Positions 16,684 through 24,688 of a DNA stretch of 64,000 bases are shown piece after piece. The DNA lies in assembly GCF_000744655.1 (NCBI RefSeq), contig NZ_JQMJ01000004.1:6510001-6574000 (forward strand), written 5' to 3'. Within the stretch, counting starts at the first letter, position 1; the number at the start of each line of letters is the position of its first letter. This DNA comes from Streptacidiphilus rugosus AM-16. Its GTDB lineage: Bacteria > Actinomycetota > Actinomycetes > Streptomycetales > Streptomycetaceae. A program made the translations under genes and the position numbers. The notes beneath the pieces were generated by a model. It searched no databases, was not told where the DNA came from, and worked only from the letters and a program-made list of their open reading frames with translations.

Positions 16684-16787
16684 CAGGGGCGCGGGGAACC
16701 GCGCGAGCGACCACCCACTGCGGACGGTCCCGCTCGTGCCGCGACACACCACCTCAGTGGCTTGTCGCGCCGTTCCCCGCGCCCCCA
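16684..16787. repeat. Composite palindrome, copy C
   Basis: The left arm CAGGGGCGCGGGGAACCGCG (from 16684) pairs with CGCGCCGTTCCCCGCGCCCC ending near 16787, between the convergent secreted-protein and dapC genes. It has no extra modules. Confidence 0.8.
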
Positions 16788-16805
16788 GGTGTTGCCACAG
16801 GTGAC

Positions 16806-17963
16806 TCAGGGGCGGAGGCGGGCGACGGCCGCGGCGACGCGGTCGTCGGTCGCGGTGAAGGCGATGCGGACGAAGTCGGCACCCGCGTCGCCGTAGAACT
16901 CGCCGGGGGCGGCGAGGATGCCGTGCTTGGCGAGTTCGGCGACGGTGTCCCAGCAGGGTTCGTCCCTGGTCGCCCAGAGGTAGAGGCTCGCCTCCGAGTG
17001 CTCGATGCGGAAGCCGTAACCCGTCAGGGCCTCCCGCAGGGCGGCGCGGCGGGCGGCGTAGCGCTCGCGCTGCTGCGCGACGTGCGCCGTGTCGCCCAGC
17101 GCGGCGATCGTCGCCGCCTGCACCGGAGCCGGGGTCATGAACCCGCTGTGCTTGCGCAGCTCCAGCAGCTCGCCCAGGATCGACGCGTCGCCGGCGATGA
17201 ACGCCGAGCGGTAGCCGGCCAGGTTGGACCGCTTCGAGAGCGAGTGCACCGCGATCAGCCCGTCCACCGGGCCGCCGCACACGTCCGGGTGCAGCACCGA
17301 GACCGGCTCCGCCTCCCAGCCCAGCTCCAGGTAGCACTCGTCGCTGACGACGAGGATCCCGTGCTGCCGTGCCCAGGCCACGATCCGGCGCAGCTCCTCC
17401 ACGGAGAGCACGCGACCGGTCGGGTTGGACGGCGAGTTGAGCCAGAGCAGCCGCAGCCCCTCAGGCTCCAGCTCGGTCGGGTCGTCGTAGACCACGTAGT
17501 CGGCGCGGGCCAGGCGCGCGCCCACCTCGTAGGTGGGGTAGGCCAGACGCGGGAAGGCGATCCGGTCGCCGGGGCCGAGGCCGAGTTGCCCCGGCAGCAG
17601 GGCGACGAGCTCCTTCGAGCCCATCACCGGCAGTACGTTGGCGTGCCCGACGCCGCGGGCGCCGAGGCGGCCCTCGACCCAGCCCACGAGGGCGTCCCGC
17701 AGTGCGGGGGTGCCCCAGACGGTCGGGTAGCCGGGGCTGTCCGAGGCCGCGGCCAGCGCGTCCTGCACCAGCTGCGGCACCGGGTCGACCGGCGTGCCGA
17801 CCGAGAGGTCGACGATGCCGTCCGGATGTGCCGCGGCGGTGGCCTTGTAGGGCTCCAGCCGGTCCCACGGGAACGGCGGAAGGAGTGCGGAGACGCGGCG
17901 CGCCGCCCCTCCGAGGAGGGACGGCGCGGCGGTGCTGTCGTGCGACGAGGTCACGGGCGTCAC
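16806..17963 (-). CDS. dapC: Succinyldiaminopimelate transaminase DapC (class I/II aminotransferase)
   Basis: The 385-residue fold-type I PLP enzyme has the substrate/cofactor motifs SPSNPTGRV, SDECYLEL and the PLP-lysine motif HSLSKRSNLAGYRSAF, plus a C-terminal Arg motif (FVRIAFT). It converts N-succinyl-2-amino-6-oxopimelate and glutamate to N-succinyl-LL-diaminopimelate. GTG 17963 overlaps the ferredoxin stop codon (GTGA), a typical coupled start; a second GTG three codons later is possible. The fdxA-dapC order is conserved in actinobacteria. Upstream in-frame extension reads through fdxA in the wrong frame and is rejected. Confidence 0.92.
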   Translation of the reverse strand: MTPVTSSHDSTAAPSLLGGAARRVSALLPPFPWDRLEPYKATAAAHPDGIVDLSVGTPVDPVPQLVQDALAAASDSPGYPTVWGTPALRDALVGWVEGRLGARGVGHANVLPVMGSKELVALLPGQLGLGPGDRIAFPRLAYPTYEVGARLARADYVVYDDPTELEPEGLRLLWLNSPSNPTGRVLSVEELRRIVAWARQHGILVVSDECYLELGWEAEPVSVLHPDVCGGPVDGLIAVHSLSKRSNLAGYRSAFIAGDASILGELLELRKHSGFMTPAPVQAATIAALGDTAHVAQQRERYAARRAALREALTGYGFRIEHSEASLYLWATRDEPCWDTVAELAKHGILAAPGEFYGDAGADFVRIAFTATDDRVAAAVARLRP

Positions 17964-18280
17964 TGGTTCTGCGGCGGGAGCGCCGCGATGAACGGGTGGT
18001 CCTTGTCGATCACACCGAGCTTGGAGGCGCCACCGGGCGAGCCGAGGTCGTCGAAGAACTCGACGTTCGCCTTGTAGTAGTCCTTCCACTCGTCCGGGGT
18101 GTCGTCCTCGTAGAAGATGGCCTCGACCGGGCAGACCGGCTCACAGGCGCCGCAGTCGACGCACTCGTCCGGGTGGATGTACAAGGACCGCTGGCCCTCG
18201 TAGATGCAGTCGACCGGGCACTCTTCGATGCACGCCTTGTCCTTCACGTCGACACAAGGCTGCGCGATGACGTAGGTCAC
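17960..18280 (-). CDS. fdxA: Seven-iron ferredoxin
   Basis: The 106-residue protein has the cysteine pattern of 3Fe-4S/4Fe-4S ferredoxins: Cys9, Cys17, Cys21, Cys25 and Cys40, Cys43, Cys46, Cys50 (ACIEECPVDC and CVDCGACEPVCP). By analogy with Azotobacter ferredoxin I, Cys9, 17 and 50 hold the 3Fe cluster and Cys21, 40, 43 and 46 the 4Fe cluster. It transfers electrons in the cytosol, for instance to cytochromes P450 or reductases. GTG 18280 has an AGGAGGA site. It is coupled to dapC through a GTGA overlap. Confidence 0.95.
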   Translation of the reverse strand: MTYVIAQPCVDVKDKACIEECPVDCIYEGQRSLYIHPDECVDCGACEPVCPVEAIFYEDDTPDEWKDYYKANVEFFDDLGSPGGASKLGVIDKDHPFIAALPPQNQ

Positions 18281-18392
18281 GCTGTCATTCCTCCTCGTAG
18301 GGGCTGCATACGCGCAAGGGAAGCGCGGCGTCGTCGATGCCCGCCCCTAGTATCGCCGGTCGAAGGCAGTGGATGTAACGGAGGTGGCGGTC

Positions 18393-19421
18393 ATGACGTC
18401 CCAAGCTATCGGACCCGATCGGTCGGGGTTCCGACTCACCCCTTCTGACCTGGGACGACGCGTCATGACCCGGCGTGTTGTCGGGGTGCTCGACGGCCGA
18501 CTGCAGTTCGCCGACACGCTTGGCGTGCTCACATCCTGGGACGACGGGGTGCTGACGGTGGTGAACAGCGCAGGTGAGCCGGTCGCACTGCCCGAGAAGG
18601 AGCTCGTCGCGGGCAAGACGGTGCCGCCGAAGCCGGTGCGTCGCTCGGCCACGGCTCCCGAGCCGCCCGCTCCGGCGGAGCTGCAGCGGATCGCGGCACG
18701 CGGTTGGTCCGCACTCGAGCAGGAACCGCTGGGCGAGTGGATGCTGCGTGCGTCGGCGGGCTTCACCCGGCGGGGCAACTCCACCCAGACGCTGGGCGAT
18801 CCCGGCCTGCCGCTGGCGGAGGCGCTGGACCGGGTGCAGGCCTGGTACGCGGAGCGCGGTCTGCCGGCCTTCGTGGAGGTGACGACGCCCGGCTCCCCGG
18901 AGGGGCTGACGGCGGCGCTGGCGGAGCGCGGCGCGCGGGAGGCGGCGACGCTGGTGCGGACCGCGCCGCTCGCGCAGCTGGTCGGAGCGGGTTCCGGACC
19001 GGTCGGGGCGGCCGATGTCCGACTCTTCCGCGCCGCGGACGCCGGATGGCTCTCGCGCTACCGCAGGGTCGGCGGCGACCCGGCCAAGGAGCGGGCCGCG
19101 CTCGCCCTGCTGCACAGCGGCCCGTCGGTGTGGTTCGCCTCGCTGCACCTGCCGGAGGTGGCCGACGGGCCCGCCGCGATCGGCCGCTGCGTGGTGGACG
19201 GCGAGTGGGCCGGTTTCGCCGCGATAGAGGTGGTCCCGGCGGCCCGCAGGCGCGGGCTGGCCACGGCGGTGATGTCGGCGCTGGCCGCGCGGGCGGCCGA
19301 GGAGGGCGCGACCGGCGCCTACCTCCAGGTCGAGGAGGAGAACGAGCGCGCCCGCGCCCTGTACGACAAGCTCGGTTTCCGCACCGCGTACCGCTACTGC
19401 TACGCGCAGCTCGACGCCTGA
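18393..19421 (+). CDS. GNAT-family N-acetyltransferase with N-terminal beta domain
   Basis: The 342-residue protein has an N-terminal domain (about 15-80; GRRVMTRRVVGVLDGRLQFADTLGVL) of the kind seen in Rv0428c-like acetyltransferases, a degenerate first GNAT-like half and a C-terminal GNAT domain with the acetyl-CoA loop VVPAARRRGLATAVMSAL and the QVEEENERARALYDKLGF motif. The substrate is unknown. ATG 18393 is preferred: GGAGG lies eight bases upstream, whereas the in-frame start at 18369 lacks a site. A TAGTAT box at 18348-18353 may be the -10. Confidence 0.82.
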   Translation: MTSQAIGPDRSGFRLTPSDLGRRVMTRRVVGVLDGRLQFADTLGVLTSWDDGVLTVVNSAGEPVALPEKELVAGKTVPPKPVRRSATAPEPPAPAELQRIAARGWSALEQEPLGEWMLRASAGFTRRGNSTQTLGDPGLPLAEALDRVQAWYAERGLPAFVEVTTPGSPEGLTAALAERGAREAATLVRTAPLAQLVGAGSGPVGAADVRLFRAADAGWLSRYRRVGGDPAKERAALALLHSGPSVWFASLHLPEVADGPAAIGRCVVDGEWAGFAAIEVVPAARRRGLATAVMSALAARAAEEGATGAYLQVEEENERARALYDKLGFRTAYRYCYAQLDA

Positions 19422-19511
19422 CCGGCCTCGGCGGGGCGCTCGGCGGGCCCGCGGAAACCGCCCGGGATGCGCCCCGGAAGCTGATGCGGGCTCAGGTGGT
19501 GTCCGCGCGCA

Positions 19512-19517
19512 TAGAAT
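19512..19517 (+). promoter_or_regulatory. -10 box of the transglutaminase-like gene
   Basis: TAGAAT ends eight bases before GTG 19526 with no ribosome site between, predicting a leaderless mRNA. It also argues against an upstream ATG at 19484. Confidence 0.45.
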
Positions 19518-19525
19518 CCTCGCCC

Positions 19526-20374
19526 GTGAGCGAGGAGAGCAGAGCGCGGTTCGCCGAGGAGGCGCGCGAGGAGCGGCCGGACCTCGCCTTGTTGTGTCTG
19601 CTCATGGGTTTCGAGGTCGATCTCGAAGCGGTGGGCGGACATCTCGACGAGGCGCTCGCGCCCGCTTTGCGGGCGCTGGACCGGCTGGCCGCGCGGGTCG
19701 CCGCCGCCGTGCGCGAGCGGGCGCCGCAGGACGCGGCCGAGACGGCGGCCGTCCTGGCGGGCGTCCTGGCGGGCTCGGCGGACCTGCGCGGCGGACCGAG
19801 CGTCTACAAGCGGCTGGAGTCCTCGCTGCTGCACGAGGTGCTGCGCCGGGGCCGCGGGCTGCCGATCACGGTCAGCGCGGTCTGGATCGCCGTCGGCGGG
19901 CTCGCCGGCCTGCCGGTCTACGGGGTGGGCCTGCCGGGGCACTTCGTGGTCGGCGTGGGCGACCCGGCGGACGACCACGTGCTGGTGGACCCTTTTCGCG
20001 GCGGTCAGTTGCTGTCGCTCGACGAGGCCGCGGAGCTCGCCGCGGAGGCGGGCTTCCGTCTCTCGCCGGATCTGCTGCGCCCGGCGGAACCCCTGGACAT
20101 CGTGCTCAGGGTGCTCTCCAACATCCGCAACTGGGCCGCGGCGCGGCCCGAGCACGCGCGCACGCAGCTGTGGGCGACGGAGCTGTCGCTGCTGCTGCCC
20201 CGGCATCCGGCGCAGCTGCGCCTGGAGCGGGCGGAACTACTGGTGAAGACCGGCCACTTCCTGGAGGGCGCGGCCGAGATGGAGGAGTACGCCACCATCC
20301 TGGACGCATTCGACCCCGACTCGGCCGCCCGCGTCCGCCTGGAGGCCAAGGCCTCCCGCCACCGCCTCAACTGA
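19526..20374 (+). CDS. Transglutaminase-like (SirB1 family) protein
   Basis: The 282-residue protein matches the SirB1/transglutaminase-like family: an N-terminal helical part (LLCLLMGFEVDLEAVGGHLDEAL), a core with RGLPITVSAVWIAVGGLAGLPVYGVGLPGHFVVGV and DPFRGGQLLS, and C-terminal TPR-like helices (RNWAAARPEHARTQLWATEL, VKTGHFLEGAAEMEEY). The canonical catalytic Cys is not evident; His in PGHFVV is retained. The biochemical role is unknown. GTG 19526 was chosen because a TAGAAT box lies eight bases upstream; ATG 19484 is the alternative. Confidence 0.78.
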   Translation: MSEESRARFAEEAREERPDLALLCLLMGFEVDLEAVGGHLDEALAPALRALDRLAARVAAAVRERAPQDAAETAAVLAGVLAGSADLRGGPSVYKRLESSLLHEVLRRGRGLPITVSAVWIAVGGLAGLPVYGVGLPGHFVVGVGDPADDHVLVDPFRGGQLLSLDEAAELAAEAGFRLSPDLLRPAEPLDIVLRVLSNIRNWAAARPEHARTQLWATELSLLLPRHPAQLRLERAELLVKTGHFLEGAAEMEEYATILDAFDPDSAARVRLEAKASRHRLN

Positions 20375-20480
20375 CGGAGCGGACCGTATTGGTGACCTGC
20401 GCCCCGGACTGTCGTCAGGTCGTACTCACGGACAAATGGGAGCATGTTGTCCTCTCCCGAGCGACTTCAAGGCGGATGTC

Positions 20481-21059
20481 ATGGACGACAGCACGGGGGC
20501 GGCGCCCCAGCGCCGGGTCGGGGCACGGCTCTCCCCGCGCCAGATCGTGTGGATCGGGCTCCGGGTGGCGGGCTCGATCACGGTCCTGATGACGGCGTAC
20601 TACCTGCTGCCCCTGGACCGCACCTCCGAGGCGCTCGCGGTGACGACCCTGGTCCTCGGGCTGGTCGCGTTCACCGCCCTGGTCACCTTCCAGGTCTTCC
20701 AGATCCTCAAGTCGCCGTTCCCCGGAGCGACCGCCGCCGAGGCCCTGGCCATCAGCGTGCCGTTCTTCCTGCTGCTGTTCGCCGCCACCTACGTGGTGCT
20801 GGCGGCGATCTCGCCCATCTCGTTCGGCGTCCATCTGTCGCACACCGACGCGCTGTACTTCAGCGTCACGGTCCTGTCGACCGTCGGGTTCGGCGACATC
20901 ACCGCCAAGTCCGAGACCGCCAGGCTGGTGGTCACCGGACAGATGATCACCGACCTGGTGGTCCTCGGCGTGGCGATCAAGGTCATCGTCGGCGCGGCCC
21001 GGAGGGGCGGCCGCCTGCAGGCCCAGCCCGCCGACGGCCCTCCGGAACCGGGACGATGA
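20481..21059 (+). CDS. Two-TM potassium channel family protein
   Basis: The 192-residue membrane protein has four hydrophobic stretches and a pore loop with the K+ selectivity filter TVGFGD preceded by ALYFSVTVLS. The last two membrane segments flank the pore; the first two (LRVAGSITVLMTAYYLLPL, ALAVTTLVLGLVAFTALVTF) form an extra N-terminal pair. No cytoplasmic regulatory domain is present. It probably forms a tetrameric ion channel. ATG 20481 has AAGGCGG upstream. It is convergent with the response regulator gene, whose stop lies one base away. Confidence 0.85.
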   Translation: MDDSTGAAPQRRVGARLSPRQIVWIGLRVAGSITVLMTAYYLLPLDRTSEALAVTTLVLGLVAFTALVTFQVFQILKSPFPGATAAEALAISVPFFLLLFAATYVVLAAISPISFGVHLSHTDALYFSVTVLSTVGFGDITAKSETARLVVTGQMITDLVVLGVAIKVIVGAARRGGRLQAQPADGPPEPGR

Positions 21060-21060
21060 G

Positions 21061-21666
21061 CTACAGCCAGCCCTTCTCCAGGGCCAGCCTGACGGCCTCG
21101 GTGCGGTTGCGGGCGCCGGTCTTCTGGATCGCCGCGGAGAGGTAGTTGCGGACGGTGCCCTCGGAGAGGTGCAGGCGGGTGCCGATGTCCGCGTTGGCGG
21201 AGCCGTCCGCCGCGGCGGAGAGGACGTCGCGTTCGCGGGAGGTCAGCGGGTTCGCACCCTCGGCGAGGGCCGCGGCGGCGAGGACCGGGTCGATGACCCG
21301 CTCACCGCGGAGCACCCTGCGGATCGCCTCCGCCAGCTGCGACGCCGGTGCGTCCTTCACCAGGAAGGCGTCCGCACCGGACTCCATGGCCCGGCGCAGG
21401 TAGCCGGGGCGACCGAAGGTCGTCAGCACGACGATCCTCACCCCCGGACGGGCCTTCCGTAGCAGCGCCGCGGCCTCGATGCCGGTCAGTCCCGGCATCT
21501 CGATGTCCAGCAGCGCCACTTCGACGTCCCCGGCCTCCGCTGCCGCGACCACCTCGTCGCCGCGGGCGACCTGCGCCACGACGTCGATGTCCCCTTCGAG
21601 CCCGAGCAGCGCCGCCAGCGCCTCCCGGACCATCCCCTGGTCCTCGGCAAGTAGAACTCTGATCAC
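21061..21666 (-). CDS. NarL/FixJ-type response regulator
   Basis: The 201-residue protein has a receiver domain (Glu8-Asp9 acidic pocket, phospho-acceptor Asp54 in LLDIEMPG, Lys104 in VKDA) and a C-terminal LuxR helix-turn-helix (LTSRERDVLSAAADGSANADIGTRLHLSEGTVRNYLS). It resembles DesR-type regulators. It is the last gene of an exporter-kinase-regulator operon and overlaps the kinase gene by 4 nt, so it is almost certainly that kinase's partner and probably controls the linked ABC transporter. Confidence 0.93.
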   Translation of the reverse strand: MIRVLLAEDQGMVREALAALLGLEGDIDVVAQVARGDEVVAAAEAGDVEVALLDIEMPGLTGIEAAALLRKARPGVRIVVLTTFGRPGYLRRAMESGADAFLVKDAPASQLAEAIRRVLRGERVIDPVLAAAALAEGANPLTSRERDVLSAAADGSANADIGTRLHLSEGTVRNYLSAAIQKTGARNRTEAVRLALEKGWL

Positions 21667-22907
21667 TCCTGCACGGTACCGGCCACAGCCTCGCTCGCGA
21701 CGGTGATCGGATCACGCAGCGGCACGCTCGCGCGGAGCGAGAAGCCGTTGCCGCCCTTCACGGGACCCGCCTCCAACGTGCCGTCGGCCAGGGCGAGGCG
21801 TTCGGTGAGACCGGTGAGGCCGTTGCCGGAGGTGCTGTGCTTGCCCGGGCTGCCGTTGTCGAGGACCTCGAGGGTCAGCACCCGGCCGCTGCGGGCGGCG
21901 CTGCCGGTGGTGGGCGCGTGGTCCTCGATCAGGCGGATCCGGCACTGCGAGGCGCTGCTGTGACGGACGACGTTGGTGACCGCCTCGCGCAGCGCCCAGC
22001 CGAGCGCGCCCTCGGCCTCGGCGTCGAGGCCGGGCCGGGCGTCGGCGAGCGAGAGCGGCGCGTCGATGGCGATGTCCGCGGCCGTGAGCGCGGTGCGGGC
22101 GGCGGCGAGCTCGACCGCCAGCTTCGGGCGGCGGTAGCCGCCGATCGCCTCGCGGACGTCGACCAGGGCCTGCCGGGAGACCTTCTCGATGTCGGCGACC
22201 TGCGCGCGGGCCTCCGGGTAGCGCTCCTGGTCCATGAACCGCGAGGTCAGCTCGGTCTTCAGGGTGATCAGCGAGAGCGAGTGGCCGAGCAGGTCGTGCA
22301 GGTCGCGGGCGAGGCGCAGCCGCTCGTCGGAGGCGGCGAGCGCCGCCACCGCCTGCCGCGCCTCACGCAGCTCCGCCATGGTCCGCACCAGGCGCTGCAG
22401 GCCGATCATCGCCATGCCACCGAGGAAGGCGCTGATCGAGATGCCGTAGAGCGCGTCGCCCGGCATGTGCGAGGTCAGCCCGAGGACGAACTGGATCCCG
22501 GCCGTACCGGCCACCCCGAAGAACGCGTACCGGGGAGGCAGGATCGCACCGGAGGCGATCGCCGTGTAGCTGAACAGGGCGAGCCAGTTGTTGTTCAGGC
22601 CCAGGGTGGTGATGATCGAGATGACCAGCATGGCGAGCAGGACCCAGGCCTGCCAGACGGCCCATTCGGCCGCCGTTCCGGCCACCTGGCGCCGCATGAC
22701 CAGGTAGATGTAGCAGCCGAGGAACCCCGCCAGCATCACCCAGCCGAAGACCGTGCCCGCCGCGGTGTGGACGCCGCTCAGGAGATCGCCGACGGGATAG
22801 GCCAGGTAGATCATCCAGAGCAGCATCCAGCACAGCTTGACGAACATCTGCCGACGGTTCTCCGGGGGAACCCCGATCCGCGGCCCAGCCGTCACGTCCT
22901 CGCTCAT
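21663..22907 (-). CDS. DesK-type sensor histidine kinase
   Basis: The 414-residue protein has an N-terminal membrane region of about five to six helices (roughly 25-165), a HisKA_3 dimerisation domain with the phospho-acceptor His in ARDLHDLLGHSLSLITLK, and a C-terminal HATPase (EAVTNVVRHS N-box; GNGLTGL). It presumably senses membrane state or a drug at the membrane, as no large external sensor exists. It overlaps the response regulator by 4 nt (ATGA) and lies 15 bases downstream of the permease gene. Confidence 0.92.
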   Translation of the reverse strand: MSEDVTAGPRIGVPPENRRQMFVKLCWMLLWMIYLAYPVGDLLSGVHTAAGTVFGWVMLAGFLGCYIYLVMRRQVAGTAAEWAVWQAWVLLAMLVISIITTLGLNNNWLALFSYTAIASGAILPPRYAFFGVAGTAGIQFVLGLTSHMPGDALYGISISAFLGGMAMIGLQRLVRTMAELREARQAVAALAASDERLRLARDLHDLLGHSLSLITLKTELTSRFMDQERYPEARAQVADIEKVSRQALVDVREAIGGYRRPKLAVELAAARTALTAADIAIDAPLSLADARPGLDAEAEGALGWALREAVTNVVRHSSASQCRIRLIEDHAPTTGSAARSGRVLTLEVLDNGSPGKHSTSGNGLTGLTERLALADGTLEAGPVKGGNGFSLRASVPLRDPITVASEAVAGTVQE

Positions 22908-22922
22908 CGCGTCCAGTCCCCG

Positions 22923-23639
22923 TCAGACGGTCTTGCGGTCACGCTGGTAGAGCCAGGCCGCCAGGGCGGCGAAGACCGCGAGGTAGGCGATCAGTCCGGC
23001 CACCTCGCCGGCACTCACCGAAACTCCCCCGAGAGGGGACTTCGCCAGCTGGTTGAAGAGGTAGACCGGAGTGTACTCGCCGGCCGACTTGAGCCCGCCG
23101 GACAGCGGGAACCAGGAGCCGCCGAGGAAGGCCATGCCCATGTAGCCGATCATGGTGATCGGCTGGACCGCGTCCGGCGCGGCCGCGTAGCCGAGTGCGA
23201 CGCCCGCCGCCGCGAAGACGAACCCTCCGGCCCAGATCAGCAGGCCCATGGCGAGCCAGGTGCCGATCGGGAAGCGGACGCCCTCGGCGATGCCGGCGCC
23301 GAAGACGGCGAGGACGGCGGGGAGGGTCACCACACCTGCGGCGACGACCTTGGAGAGCACGTAGGCCCAGCCGGGCAGTGCGGTCAGCCGCAGCTGACGG
23401 GTCCATCCGCTCTTGCGCTCCAGCGAGATCCGCATCGCGGTGTTGAGCGCGGCGCCGACCGTGCCGAAGGTCGCCATCGAGACCATGTAGTAGGTCTTGG
23501 CGTCGACGCCGTTGAGGCTGCCGGGGATGTTCGCCGAGGCGTAGAAGAAGAACATCATCACCGGGAAGAGCACGGTGAAGAAGAGGTAGCGCCGGTTGCG
23601 CAGCACGCGCAGCACCTCGAGCTTGATCAGCTGCGACAT
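22923..23639 (-). CDS. ABC-2 type transporter permease
   Basis: The 238-residue protein has six predicted membrane segments (FFTVLFPVMMFFFYASANIPG, LSKVVAAGVVTLPAVLAVFGAGI, LAMGLLIWAGGFVFAAAGVALGY and others) and ends in a short basic tail, as in DrrB/NatB-like permeases. ATG 23639 lies two bases after the stop of the ATPase gene. With that ATPase it forms an exporter, perhaps for an antibiotic or lipid, linked to the two-component system downstream. Confidence 0.9.
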   Translation of the reverse strand: MSQLIKLEVLRVLRNRRYLFFTVLFPVMMFFFYASANIPGSLNGVDAKTYYMVSMATFGTVGAALNTAMRISLERKSGWTRQLRLTALPGWAYVLSKVVAAGVVTLPAVLAVFGAGIAEGVRFPIGTWLAMGLLIWAGGFVFAAAGVALGYAAAPDAVQPITMIGYMGMAFLGGSWFPLSGGLKSAGEYTPVYLFNQLAKSPLGGVSVSAGEVAGLIAYLAVFAALAAWLYQRDRKTV

Positions 23640-23641
23640 GG

Positions 23642-24619
23642 TCAGTTCTCCTCGGCTTCCGCGGTGATGGTGATGAACGCCTGCTCCAGGCCGACCCCGG
23701 TGACCTCCAGGCCGCGCGGGTAGAAGCCGGAGCGGTAGACGGCCGCCATGGTGGCGTCCGCGTCCGAGGTGCTGATCCGGACCGTCTGACCGCTGAGGTC
23801 CAAGGCGGTGATGCCAGGGAGGGTGTTCAGCAGGCTCACGTCGCCGCCGTCCTGCGGGTGCAGGTCGAAGGAGATCCGGCGGAGGCCCGCCCGCGCCTTG
23901 ATCTCGGCGGCGGTGCCGTCGGCGATCAGCCGGCCCTGGTGCATCACCAGGACGCGGTCGGCGATCGCGTCGGCCTCCTCCAGGTAGTGCGTGGCGAAGA
24001 GGATCGTCCGGCCGGCGTCGGCCTGGGCCTTCATCACGGCCCAGAAGGCCTGGCGGGCGTTGACGTCCATACCGGTGGTGGGCTCGTCGAGGACGATCAG
24101 GTCGCTGTCGCCCGCCGTCGCCAGGGCGAAGCGGACCCGCTGCTCCTGGCCGCCGGAGAGCTTGTCGACCTTGCGGTCGGCCAGGTCGAGGATCTGGGCG
24201 GTGCGGAGCACCTCGTCGACGTCGTAGCCGCGCGGGTGCACCTTGCAGGCGAAGGTGACCAGCTCGCGCACGGTCACCTCGGGCAGCAGGCCGCCGCTCT
24301 GCAGCATGACGCCGACCCGGCCGTCCAGGATGGCCTGCCGCGGGGTGCCGCCGAAGAGGCTGACCTCGCCCGCGCTCGGGTCCTTGAGGCCGAGCAGCAT
24401 GTCGATGCTGGTGGACTTGCCGGCGCCGTTGGGGCCGAGGAAGGCGACCGTCTCGCCCGGGTGGAGGGTGAAGGAGCTGCTGTTGACCGCCTTCACGCTG
24501 CCGAAGGTCTTGCTGACGCTGCGGAAAGCCGCGACCTCCGCGCCGCCGCGGCCCTGTGCCCCGGCGGACGCGGAGACCTTCCGGTCCGCCCCCGTGAACT
24601 GCTCGGTGGAAGTTGTCAT
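23642..24619 (-). CDS. ABC transporter ATP-binding protein (exporter)
   Basis: The 325-residue protein has a full nucleotide-binding domain: Walker A GPNGAGKST, the Q-loop (VMLQSGGLLPEVTV), signature LSGGQEQRVRFALA, Walker B LIVLDEPTTGMD and the H-loop (FATHYLEEAD). The C-terminal extension (about 230-325) is typical of DrrA/CcmA-type exporters. It is the first gene of a four-gene leftward operon (ATPase, permease, kinase, regulator). ATG 24619 has only a weak upstream purine stretch. Confidence 0.92.
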   Translation of the reverse strand: MTTSTEQFTGADRKVSASAGAQGRGGAEVAAFRSVSKTFGSVKAVNSSSFTLHPGETVAFLGPNGAGKSTSIDMLLGLKDPSAGEVSLFGGTPRQAILDGRVGVMLQSGGLLPEVTVRELVTFACKVHPRGYDVDEVLRTAQILDLADRKVDKLSGGQEQRVRFALATAGDSDLIVLDEPTTGMDVNARQAFWAVMKAQADAGRTILFATHYLEEADAIADRVLVMHQGRLIADGTAAEIKARAGLRRISFDLHPQDGGDVSLLNTLPGITALDLSGQTVRISTSDADATMAAVYRSGFYPRGLEVTGVGLEQAFITITAEAEEN

Positions 24620-24688
24620 ACCGAAAGACTCGCCGATCGGGGTGCGGCCCCGGCAGTGCCGCGCCTCCCGACCTGGGGATGACAGATG

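Noticed and set aside
18704..19525. Extended N-terminus of the transglutaminase-like protein back to 18704
   Set aside because: That part overlaps the GNAT gene in another frame and has shadow composition; a -10 box at 19512 and GTG 19526 give the better start.
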